Shown here one piece after another: positions 1-7,399 of a stretch of 64,000 nt of DNA; the first letter of the stretch is position 1; every line of letters starts with the position of its first letter. The notes under the pieces were generated by a model that was not told the origin of the DNA, did not search any database, and saw nothing but the letters and a program-made list of their open reading frames with translations. Source of the stretch: Prevotella sp. (GTDB lineage: Bacteria > Bacteroidota > Bacteroidia > Bacteroidales > Bacteroidaceae); contig JAGCOB010000017.1 of assembly GCA_017645645.1 (NCBI GenBank), positions 1-64,000 on the forward strand. Reading direction: 5' to 3'. The translations under genes were made by a program, and so were the position numbers.

Positions 1-129
1 CAGGCAATAATCTATATAATTGGAAAGATGAATCAAAAATTAGTATTTGATCTGCTTCATATTATTCCATATTATCAAATGAAGTATAAACAGAAACAAT
101 TTAAGAAAAGATTTATCATGGAGAAATAA
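1..129 (+). CDS. C-terminal fragment of an unidentified gene (5' end outside window)
   Basis: Frame 1 is open from the first base to a TAA at 127-129, giving the last 42 residues of a protein whose start lies outside the window. The tail is rich in Ile, Tyr, Lys and Gln and ends in a basic stretch (KQKQFKKRF). The codons are markedly AT-richer than in the following genes, which is common for glycan-synthesis or acquired genes. The fragment is too short to assign a family. A strong hairpin follows at 281-315, consistent with the end of a transcription unit. A chance open frame of this length is possible. Confidence 0.5.
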   Translation, partial: QAIIYIIGKMNQKLVFDLLHIIPYYQMKYKQKQFKKRFIMEK

Positions 130-280
130 ACCAATTACGGACTGCCCACACAACTTGTCATCTTCCGTTTATAAACCCGCAGAATAATAGTACCTTATTT
201 GTACCAAAGTTTTGTAACTTGTTGACATTCAGTGGTGTTGAATTTCGAGGAGGTCAAGTAACACATTATTATTAAATAGA

Positions 281-316
281 AATCGTGCAGGTCACTTTGA
301 CCTGCACGATTTTTTG
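281..316 (+). terminator. Strong hairpin terminator, possibly bidirectional
   Basis: A perfect 14-bp inverted repeat (arms 281-294 and 298-311, 3-nt loop) is followed by a T run on the plus strand. It lies between the plus-strand gene fragment and the end of the minus-strand GH43 gene, so it probably stops the former and may also stop the latter. Confidence 0.85.
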
Positions 317-358
317 TTCTTACAAATTAGTAAGGAAGAGGGTAAATTTGCTGTGGCC

Positions 359-2080
359 TCATTTACCTTGGAACAGGAATACAAAGTCTTCGAGGATACA
401 GAGCGATTTCTCCTTGGTGTCTGACTTGAAGACGAAGAAGATGGCATGCTTGCCGGCAAGGTCCTTCTCCTTGGCTTCGTTGGAGATGCTGATGGCAACA
501 TCCGTAGAGGTCTGTTTCATATCGGCCTTCAAAGCTGCCTTACCAATCAGCTTGCCGCCCTGAGAAGCCCAGGGACGGTCCATCCATACCTCGATGGTGC
601 CGTCAATACCCTCAGGGATGAGGCGCAGGTCGAGCATCAGGTTACCCTTGTTAGCCATACGCTCTGCATCGAAGTTGAAGTACTTATAGCCCACGATTGA
701 GCCGTCGGTATTGTTGACGACACGGTTGGTATTATAGCGGATGTCGTAGGGTGCGTCATACTTGGCTTTGGAGGCCAGTGCCTCTTCCTTGCTCATGCCT
801 GGCTCACCGCCATAGCCTGCCTCCACATAAGAGCCGAAGAACTTATTGTTGGGGTATTCGTGGATGACAGGTTTGGTAGCCGTCAACCAGCAGGCGATAC
901 CTGCCGAGTGACGCTCAAAGGGATCGAGTCCGTTCAAGGCAAAGCCACAGCTGTTGTACTCACCCTCGGAGATCATCACCTTACCGCCCTTGCCTTCCTC
1001 CACCTTTACTTCGATAGGCGCTACCATTGCCTGACGGGCAAACTCATCCGTACCTGTCTGACGATGATAGAACACATACCATTGACCGTTGATCTCGCAG
1101 ATGCTGCCATGCGTGTTCCCGTGGGCTACTGCCGAGGCGATGACATGACCCTGTTCGTCCTTCTCACGAGCACGTCCGTCAATAATGGTCCCGCCATACG
1201 TCCAAGGTCCCAACGGGTTGTCACTGTAGCAGTAGGCAAGCGTATAGTTGGAGGTGGGAAGTCCGAACTCACCCTCTTTGGTGAAGCGGCTGTAAATAAA
1301 CACATACTTATCCTTGATCTTGCGCATGCTCGAAGCCTCGAAGAAACGGAAGTCACCTCCATTAGGCTCCTGATAACCTCCTATCATGCCATCGACGACC
1401 TTCGTGCCAGGCTTTACCGTACACATCGTGGCAGGGTCTATCTCTGCAGCCATTGAGTGTCCGAAACCCCAGTAGCCGTATATCCTGCCGTCGTCGTCAA
1501 CAAAGACAGCAGGGTCGAAACCGTAGATGCCATCCACCTGATTGGGATTGTCCTTGCTCCAGTTACAGACCTCAAAGGGTCCGTCAGGACGGTCGCTCTT
1601 GGCTATCAGACCGTTACGATAGCCTGTCTGGTCGTTGGGAAAGAGCCAGTAGGTCTTCTTGCCGTTAGCGTCGGTAGTCATCGTCACGTCAGGAGCAAAC
1701 AGCACATCGGCAGTCCCCACAGAATCGAAGGGCTCGCCTTTGGCATTCTTGTCGACCACGAGGATGATCCCGTCGTAACGCCAGTTGTTGAGGCTGTCTA
1801 CAGATGCCGACCACACCACCTGGTTGCGTCCGCAGTACATCGTAATTAGGTCGTCGTGCGAACCATAGACATACACGCGGTACTTCCCTGGCTGGTCAGG
1901 GTCTTCAAAGACATACGGCTCACCATCGGGGATATGCTCCCAAAGGGGCATGTAGGGGTTACCGACGGTAGTGAGTTCCAACTTTTCCGACTTTTCAGTC
2001 TGTGCCTGCTGGGCGCAGGAAATCGTCACCAGGGTACAACACGCCACTGCGACGAAGGTCATTAGTTTTCTTGTCTTCAT
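359..2080 (-). CDS. Glycoside hydrolase family 43 protein, secreted (putative lipoprotein)
   Basis: This is a 573-residue protein of the five-bladed propeller GH43 type, whose members remove arabinose or xylose units from plant polysaccharides. An N-terminal hydrophobic segment ends in a lipoprotein-like TISC with Cys at residue 22, so the enzyme is probably membrane anchored and exported. Recognisable GH43 features are the early EDPD/YGSHD segment (catalytic base region), FDPAVFVDDDG, and FFEASSMRK, whose Glu is the likely general acid. A C-terminal beta-rich region of about 170 residues may be a carbohydrate-binding module. The gene starts 24 nt after the GH13 gene stop, so the two form an operon. 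The exact substrate cannot be read from the sequence. Confidence 0.85.
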   Translation of the reverse strand: MKTRKLMTFVAVACCTLVTISCAQQAQTEKSEKLELTTVGNPYMPLWEHIPDGEPYVFEDPDQPGKYRVYVYGSHDDLITMYCGRNQVVWSASVDSLNNWRYDGIILVVDKNAKGEPFDSVGTADVLFAPDVTMTTDANGKKTYWLFPNDQTGYRNGLIAKSDRPDGPFEVCNWSKDNPNQVDGIYGFDPAVFVDDDGRIYGYWGFGHSMAAEIDPATMCTVKPGTKVVDGMIGGYQEPNGGDFRFFEASSMRKIKDKYVFIYSRFTKEGEFGLPTSNYTLAYCYSDNPLGPWTYGGTIIDGRAREKDEQGHVIASAVAHGNTHGSICEINGQWYVFYHRQTGTDEFARQAMVAPIEVKVEEGKGGKVMISEGEYNSCGFALNGLDPFERHSAGIACWLTATKPVIHEYPNNKFFGSYVEAGYGGEPGMSKEEALASKAKYDAPYDIRYNTNRVVNNTDGSIVGYKYFNFDAERMANKGNLMLDLRLIPEGIDGTIEVWMDRPWASQGGKLIGKAALKADMKQTSTDVAISISNEAKEKDLAGKHAIFFVFKSDTKEKSLCILEDFVFLFQGK

Positions 2081-2104
2081 TTCTTTATTGTTTTGTTTCT
2101 CGTT

Positions 2105-3838
2105 CTATTTTAATAGTTTTACAATTGCATAGGAAGTGGCGGGCATGTGGATAGTCATATTGCCCGTCTTTTTGTCGTGGCTGATATTGAAACTGTCACC
2201 TGCAAGGAGTTTGGTCTTCTTGAACTTCACATTAATATTAAAGGTGGCATCCGAAGCCTTTGCCCTGGGGTTGAGCATCACCAGCACGACATCGTCTCCT
2301 GCAGCACGTGCATAGACGAAGGGATAGGGTCCATCCACATAGAGCGGCACGAACTCGGCGTAATTGGCGAGTGCAGGCTCACTATGGTGCAGCGCGATGA
2401 GTTTGCGTGTCTTGTTAAGTAGCGAGTTGGGATCTTTCTCTTGTGCAGCAACATTGGGCGCATCAGGCGACGGGTCAACAGGCAGATAGAGCTGGCTGGC
2501 ATCACCAGTAGAGAAACCTAAGTTCTTTTCGTTGCTCCATTGCATAGGAGTACGTGCTCCGTTACGAGGCTGGTAGGCACCTTCCACTTGCGGCCAGTCA
2601 TTAGGCAGTTGTCTCATGCCGATCTCGTTGCCATAATAGAGGAAAGGTACGCCAGGCATCGTGAAGCCGAAGGCATAGATGATCTCCAGTTCTTTGTCCG
2701 TACGTTTATTACCCAGGCGTGCATTGTCGTGATTACCTAACGGCAGACTAATATATCCCTTGCCGACCGTTTTCTTATACTGGTCCATATAACTCTTCAG
2801 GAAGTCTGCAATGTCACCCTTGCCTTCAGCATCGAAGTAACTGTGTCCCTCGCTGACACCGTTCAGGATGCGCCAGCTCTCTTTCTGGAACAGGTCGTTA
2901 TAGCCCTTGAACCAATGGAAGAAGTCTACATGGAAGCAGTTGTCGAGGGCATCGGCAGGAAACGACCATTCTGCCACCATGAATCCTCGTGGGTATTCTT
3001 TCTCCAGCAACTGACGTATCTCGCGCCAGAAGAGTTTCGTCTCGTTCTCGTTGGTATTGAAAAACTGTTCGTTGCCTCTTACATGGCGTGTCTTTACCAG
3101 TGCACCAGCCATATCGGCGCGGAAGCCGTCTGCACCCATATCCATCCAGAAGCGCAATACATCCTTCAGGTCTTCACGCATCGCCATCACATCAGGATGA
3201 TTGGTAGGCAACTGCCATTTCTGGTCGGGGTCAGGATTGGCAAAGCCGAAGTTCAACGCAGGCTGACACCAGTAAAAGTTTCGCATGAACTGTCCGTTGC
3301 GCTGTCCATAGCCTTTAACGAACTGTCCTGCAAACTCCATGGGGGGATCCACCCAGTTCGTCTCTGTCCAGATATAGTAGTTGGAGTATTTGTTCTTCTC
3401 TTGTTTCTGTGATGCCACAAACCACGGATGGTCGATGGCAGTATAGCTGATGACGTAGTCGAAGATGACATGCATACCCCGTTTGTGAGCCTCCTCGAAG
3501 AGCCGTCTGGCATCCTCGTTGGTACCATAGCGTGGCGCTATCTTGTAATAGTCGCGGATATCATAGCCGGCGTCTTTGAAAGGAGAGTCAAAGAAAGGAT
3601 TGAACCAGATGGCGTCCACACCCAGACTCTTCACATAGTCGAGTTTACTGATAATGCCTTGCAAGTCACCGATACCATCGCCATCAGAGTCGCAGAACGT
3701 CTGCGGATATATCTGATAGAATACTGCATTTTTCGCCCAGTCGGGCATTTTCGGAATCTCATACTTACCAGTAATACTTTGTGCCGATAGCGTCAGTACA
3801 CCCATCATGACCATGAGGCATAGAATTGTCCTTCGCAT
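2105..3838 (-). CDS. GH13 alpha-amylase family enzyme, secreted
   Basis: This is a 577-residue GH13 protein with a signal peptide (cleavage near LSAQ-S) that acts on alpha-glucans outside the cytoplasm. The (beta/alpha)8 barrel begins at AVFYQIYPQTF. The catalytic triad is intact: D242 in DGFRAD, E290 in VAEWS and D371 in GNHDN. The calcium-site motif DSDGDGIGD at 50-58 resembles oligo-1,6-glucosidase and trehalose-synthase relatives. One oddity is that conserved region I, normally D-x-V-x-N-H, reads DYVISY at 127-132, so the Asn-His pair is lost. It is the first gene of a two-gene operon with the GH43 gene. The specificity is undetermined. Confidence 0.88.
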   Translation of the reverse strand: MRRTILCLMVMMGVLTLSAQSITGKYEIPKMPDWAKNAVFYQIYPQTFCDSDGDGIGDLQGIISKLDYVKSLGVDAIWFNPFFDSPFKDAGYDIRDYYKIAPRYGTNEDARRLFEEAHKRGMHVIFDYVISYTAIDHPWFVASQKQEKNKYSNYYIWTETNWVDPPMEFAGQFVKGYGQRNGQFMRNFYWCQPALNFGFANPDPDQKWQLPTNHPDVMAMREDLKDVLRFWMDMGADGFRADMAGALVKTRHVRGNEQFFNTNENETKLFWREIRQLLEKEYPRGFMVAEWSFPADALDNCFHVDFFHWFKGYNDLFQKESWRILNGVSEGHSYFDAEGKGDIADFLKSYMDQYKKTVGKGYISLPLGNHDNARLGNKRTDKELEIIYAFGFTMPGVPFLYYGNEIGMRQLPNDWPQVEGAYQPRNGARTPMQWSNEKNLGFSTGDASQLYLPVDPSPDAPNVAAQEKDPNSLLNKTRKLIALHHSEPALANYAEFVPLYVDGPYPFVYARAAGDDVVLVMLNPRAKASDATFNINVKFKKTKLLAGDSFNISHDKKTGNMTIHMPATSYAIVKLLK

Positions 3839-4042
3839 AATAATTATAGTTTTTGTATTTTATTATTCTGCTGCGAAGATAATCAAAAATTCCCAAAGTA
3901 CAAAATATCAAACAAATATTCATGACATATTGAAAGAATAAGGAGGCAACTCTTGCATATTTGTAGGAAATTGCTTACTTTTGCAATAGAATGATTATTC
4001 ACTGGAATCCTAAAACAAAGACAAACCTAAAAACAATTACGT

Positions 4043-4498
4043 ATGAAAAGAATCCTAATGAGTCTGATGGCAATGTTCTGCCTGATGACAGTGAGTGCGC
4101 AAGGCAAATATCCCAACGGTGCATGGCAGTCGTCTCCTGAATCAAAGTACATGGCAGAAGGAGTTATCTACACCAAGAAAGCTAAGGGTCAGGCTGAACA
4201 GTATCCGGACAACGTCTGTAACGGTGAAATCAAAATGGAAAGCGAGAACGGATGGTCGGAGTATTATGTCCTGACGTACACAGGGACGAAGAACGCCAAC
4301 GGTCATGTGTTTAACGTGATGATGACCGACACGGACATGATAGAGGAGGAAGGCAAGATAGTCATCAAACAGGTAGGCGATGCCAGTAAGACACAACCCT
4401 ATATCCTGATAAAAGCCGTCAGCCCGAACATGAAGAAGCGCATGATTAACAATCAGAAACTCATGATGGTGTTCACCAACGGTGCCGGTATTCCCTAA
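4043..4498 (+). CDS. Small secreted protein of unknown function
   Basis: This is a 151-residue protein with a clear signal peptide (MKRILMSLMAMFCLMTVSAQ, cleavage after the SAQ). The mature part of about 130 residues has alternating hydrophobic patterning typical of a beta-sandwich. I do not recognise the family. It is transcribed alone from a Bacteroidota-type promoter (TTACTTTTGCA around 3976-3986). The 22-nt palindromic repeat array starts within about 15 nt of its stop codon, so the array may form its 3' untranslated region. Confidence 0.75.
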   Translation: MKRILMSLMAMFCLMTVSAQGKYPNGAWQSSPESKYMAEGVIYTKKAKGQAEQYPDNVCNGEIKMESENGWSEYYVLTYTGTKNANGHVFNVMMTDTDMIEEEGKIVIKQVGDASKTQPYILIKAVSPNMKKRMINNQKLMMVFTNGAGIP

Positions 4499-4513
4499 CT
4501 TCCCCAAGCAACG

Positions 4514-4799
4514 TCACCTGAGGGGTAAACATAGGAGTGCTCAAAGCACAGCTGGTAAAGGAATGCTTCCCATATTTGCAATTCAGGATGGATTGCTGAG
4601 CAAATTAGGCTGAATTGCTTTTTATCCAATAATTGGCTATAATTGTTCCATACTTTGGAACGAGTAGTTCCATGCCTTGGGACTGTGCGTTCCATCCGAT
4701 GGGACGATGCGTCCCAACGCTTGGGACGACTCGTCCCAAACATTGAGACGTTTTTGAGACGTACTGTCTCAACCCCTATTGAGACTTTTTTTCAAGTCG
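4514..4799. repeat. Tandem array of about thirteen 22-nt palindromic units (array A)
   Basis: The 22-nt units can be laid out from 4514 to 4799. Most units carry a dyad centred at or near unit position 8, with arms of 4-6 bp. The arms differ between units but stay complementary: GTGCT/AGCAC at 4537, GGAA/TTCC at 4560, CCAAT/ATTGG at 4626, TTCCA/TGGAA at 4646, TCCCAA/TTGGGA at 4712 and GAGAC/GTCTC at 4756. Neighbouring units also pair with each other, for example TTGGGACGA at 4720 with TCGTCCCAA at 4730, giving alternating complementary words every 11 nt. The period is not a multiple of three, so it is not coding. It fills the gap between the small secreted gene and the first Nudix gene. Confidence 0.8.
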
Positions 4800-4845
4800 T
4801 ACCATCTGTATATGCCGTCCTGTTTCCAATTCTTTTTGGTGAAAA

Positions 4846-4881
4846 CGCTTGGTGGTTTCGGAAATAGTTCTTATCTTCGCA
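4846..4881 (+). promoter_or_regulatory. Bacteroidota promoter of the Nudix operon
   Basis: TTGG at 4849-4852 (-33 region) and TTATCTTCGCA at 4871-4881 (-7 region) have the same 36-bp layout as the other promoters in this window. The start codon follows only 7 nt later, so the leader must be very short. Confidence 0.6.
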
Positions 4882-4888
4882 GAAGATT

Positions 4889-5323
4889 ATGGCATATACA
4901 TACGAATATCCGAGACCGTCAGTGACGGCAGATTGTGTGGTGATAACCAAAGAGGACACACCACAGGTGTTACTTATTCAACGTGGTTTTGAACCATTCA
5001 AGGGCTGTTGGGCTTTGCCTGGCGGTTTCATGAACATGGACGAGACAACGGAACAGTGCGCCATTCGTGAACTGGAAGAGGAGACAGGACTGAAGATCAG
5101 TGATGTGCGACAGATTGGTGCTTTCTCCAAAATAGACCGCGACCCTCGTGGGCGTACGATCACGGTGGCTTATCTTGCCATTGTGGATGCTCCCTTGGAG
5201 GTCAAAGGACTGGACGATGCAGCCAAGGCACAATGGTTTCTCCTTTCTGCTCTGCCACCGTTAGCCTTCGACCATGCCGACATCCTGCGGGATGCTATCA
5301 CACTTTATAAATCTATCATATAG
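4889..5323 (+). CDS. Nudix hydrolase (first of two)
   Basis: This is a 144-residue Nudix hydrolase. The Nudix box begins at G46 and reads GGFMNMDE followed by REL-EEETGL, matching Gx5Ex7REUxEExGU, the metal-binding and catalytic helix. Proteins of this shape hydrolyse nucleoside diphosphate derivatives such as ADP-ribose or oxidised nucleotides; the substrate is not predictable here. It lies 6 nt upstream of a second Nudix gene, and a 2-hydroxyacid dehydrogenase follows, so three genes are probably cotranscribed. The ATG at 4889 sits just behind a promoter-like box, fixing the start. Confidence 0.92.
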   Translation: MAYTYEYPRPSVTADCVVITKEDTPQVLLIQRGFEPFKGCWALPGGFMNMDETTEQCAIRELEEETGLKISDVRQIGAFSKIDRDPRGRTITVAYLAIVDAPLEVKGLDDAAKAQWFLLSALPPLAFDHADILRDAITLYKSII

Positions 5324-5329
5324 TATTAT

Positions 5330-5836
5330 ATGGATAATTTGCAAGAGATATTTCCGATTGTTGACGAAGAGGGAAGGGTCATCGGCTCTGCCACACGTGG
5401 TGAATGCCATAGCGGGTCGAAGTTATTGCACCCTGTTGTACACTTGCATGTGTTCAACTCCAAGGGTGACATCTATCTGCAACGCAGACCAGAATGGAAG
5501 GATATTCAGCCAGGCAAATGGGACACAGCCGTCGGCGGACATATAGACTATGGAGAAACACCAGAAGAGGCACTGCATCGTGAGGTGCGTGAGGAACTGG
5601 GTATCACGGACTTCCAAGCAGAATTCGTCGATAAGTATGTGTTTGAAAGCAGGCGTGAACGTGAGTTGGTATATGTCAGCCGTACCATCTATGATGGTGA
5701 TATCCGTCCGTCGGCAGAGGAACTGGATGGAGGCCGTTTCTGGACAATACAGGAAATATACGAGGCGATGGGTAAGGATGTCCTGACCCCTAATTTTGAG
5801 AGTGAGTATAAGAGGTGTTTTTCACAAATTCAATAA
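5330..5836 (+). CDS. Nudix hydrolase (second of two)
   Basis: This is a 168-residue protein with a complete Nudix box (GGHIDYGETPEEAL then HREVREELGI). The preceding segment VHLHVFNSKGDIYLQRRPEWKD and the overall length resemble the YfcD / isopentenyl-diphosphate isomerase-like branch of Nudix enzymes rather than the MutT type. It starts 6 nt after the first Nudix gene. The two share little beyond the box, so this is not a recent duplication. Cytoplasmic; the substrate is unknown. Confidence 0.92.
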   Translation: MDNLQEIFPIVDEEGRVIGSATRGECHSGSKLLHPVVHLHVFNSKGDIYLQRRPEWKDIQPGKWDTAVGGHIDYGETPEEALHREVREELGITDFQAEFVDKYVFESRRERELVYVSRTIYDGDIRPSAEELDGGRFWTIQEIYEAMGKDVLTPNFESEYKRCFSQIQ

Positions 5837-5846
5837 TAAAGAGGAC

Positions 5847-6800
5847 ATGGTAAGAATTGTAATACTTGACGGATATACGGCTAATCCTGGGGATTTGTCG
5901 TGGAAGGAGTTAGAAGCCTTAGGGCAGGTGACAGTCTATGAGCGTACCAAGCCTGAAGAGACTGTCGCAAGGGCTGCTGAGGCAGATGTTGTGCTAACGA
6001 ACAAAGTAATTATCGGCAAAGCGGAGATGGAGCAGTTGCCACACCTTCAATATATCGGTGTGCTTGCCACTGGCTATAACGTCGTGGACATCAAGGCTGC
6101 CCATGAGCGTGGCATCATCGTGACGAACGTGCCTGCCTATAGCACGGAGAGTGTGGCACAGATGGTATTTGCTCATCTGTTGACAGTAACAAACCGCACG
6201 GAGCATTATGCCATCCAGAACAGAGCAGGACGATGGACCAATAACCCTGACTTCAGCTATAGCGATACTGTCCTGACGGAGATAGCAGGAAAAACAATGG
6301 GTATCGTGGGACTGGGCAACATCGGAAGTCGTGTCGCTCAGATAGCCCTCGCCTTCGGCATGAAGGTGAAAGCCTTTACGAGCAAGGCTGCCGAAACGTT
6401 GCCTGAGAGTATTCAGAAAGCAGATATGCAGGAACTGTTTTCGTCATCAGACGTACTCTCCTTGCATTGTCCGTTGACAGACAATACCAAGCATCTTATC
6501 AATGCCGAGACAATTGGACTGATGAAGGATACATCCATTGTCATCAACACTGGACGAGGACCGCTGGTGGATGACCAGGCTGTCGCAGATGCATTGGAAA
6601 ACAAACGAATTACCGCCTATTGTGCTGACGTACTTACCGAAGAGCCGCCCAAAGCCGATAATCCTTTACTCAAACAGCAGAATGCCTATATCACGCCTCA
6701 TATCGCCTGGGCGACTGTTGAGGCTCGAGTCCGACTGATCCAGATAGCTACAGACAATGTCAGTGCCTTCCTGAACGGCAATCCGCAGAATGTCGTATAG
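5847..6800 (+). CDS. D-2-hydroxyacid dehydrogenase (NAD-binding)
   Basis: This is a 317-residue member of the glycerate/phosphoglycerate dehydrogenase family, which interconverts 2-hydroxy and 2-oxo acids with NAD(P)H. The Rossmann motif GLGNIGSRVAQ and the catalytic set Arg (NTGRGPLV), Glu (LTEEPP) and His (ITPHIAW) are all visible. I chose the ATG at 5847 rather than one 51 nt upstream. The upstream start would overlap the Nudix gene and add 17 residues not typical of the family, and an AAAGAGG sequence lies just before 5847. It is the last gene of the Nudix operon and ends at a hairpin terminator. Confidence 0.9.
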   Translation: MVRIVILDGYTANPGDLSWKELEALGQVTVYERTKPEETVARAAEADVVLTNKVIIGKAEMEQLPHLQYIGVLATGYNVVDIKAAHERGIIVTNVPAYSTESVAQMVFAHLLTVTNRTEHYAIQNRAGRWTNNPDFSYSDTVLTEIAGKTMGIVGLGNIGSRVAQIALAFGMKVKAFTSKAAETLPESIQKADMQELFSSSDVLSLHCPLTDNTKHLINAETIGLMKDTSIVINTGRGPLVDDQAVADALENKRITAYCADVLTEEPPKADNPLLKQQNAYITPHIAWATVEARVRLIQIATDNVSAFLNGNPQNVV

Positions 6801-6835
6801 AAAAAAGGTGACCGTTAATTGCGGTCACCTTTTTT
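6801..6835. terminator. Bidirectional terminator between convergent genes
   Basis: The arms AAAAAAGGTGACCG (6801-6814) and CGGTCACCTTTTTT (6822-6835) give a 14-bp stem with A and T runs, so it works on both strands. The TAA stop codon of the minus-strand FKBP gene (6815-6817) lies inside the hairpin loop, so the terminator is fused to the gene end. Confidence 0.92.
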
Positions 6836-7399
6836 CTTCGTCCAGAAATCTTCCAGTCGTATTTCAAAAATCAGCGTACTATAGGCAGGAATATCTCCGT
6901 TTTCCACTGTACCATATCCCAACTGATAGGGAACTGTGACACGCCAATGGTCGCCACGATGCATTTTCTGTAAAGCAGAGCCTAATCCTAATACCACGCC
7001 ATTCACGGCTAACTTGCTGGGAACAGCGGTATCATAATCGAACGGATCAATGTAACTCTTGTCAAACTCAAAACCAGTCGTATAGGTGGTAGAGGGAAGC
7101 AAATAGCCTACATAGTGTATCAATACGGTATCGTTCTGATAAGGAGTCTCCATATCTGCCTCTTCATCCATGCCAAGGACATCCACCAGTACATAGTCGG
7201 TATGCGCTGCGGCAACATCGTCTGCCAACGAGTATTTCTTGACAGTGAAATCATAATCGTTAGCCAGATAGGCTGTCTCGAAGAACTGCTCGTTCTTGTT
7301 CTTCCAGTCGGGAAATTCCTCAGGGGTATCGTCTCTCTCACTGCAGGCAGTAAAAGCAAGCAGCGTGATACCAACGAATATACAATGCTTGATGTTCAT
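6815..7399 (-). CDS. FKBP-type peptidyl-prolyl isomerase, lipoprotein
   Basis: This is a 194-residue protein with a lipoprotein signal (LLAFTAC, Cys19), so it is probably anchored in the envelope. The FKBP fold is visible from DTVLIHYVGYLL to IPAYSTLIFEIRLEDF, with the typical GLGSALQKMHRGDHWRVTVP and LGYG elements. It would catalyse proline isomerisation in exported proteins. It starts one base into the stop of glycyl-tRNA synthetase (TAATG), so translation is coupled. The pairing with an unrelated cytoplasmic enzyme is probably only an operon arrangement. Confidence 0.88.
   Translation of the reverse strand: MNIKHCIFVGITLLAFTACSERDDTPEEFPDWKNKNEQFFETAYLANDYDFTVKKYSLADDVAAAHTDYVLVDVLGMDEEADMETPYQNDTVLIHYVGYLLPSTTYTTGFEFDKSYIDPFDYDTAVPSKLAVNGVVLGLGSALQKMHRGDHWRVTVPYQLGYGTVENGDIPAYSTLIFEIRLEDFWTKKKGDRN

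Noticed and set aside
4514..4799. Possible CRISPR array
   Set aside because: Units are palindromic and vary along their whole length, there are no constant repeats with unique spacers, and no cas genes are present.
4495..4867. Open frames of 82 and 74 codons on the two strands across array A
   Set aside because: They run through repeats with a 22-nt period, which cannot keep a reading frame, and show no protein-like pattern.
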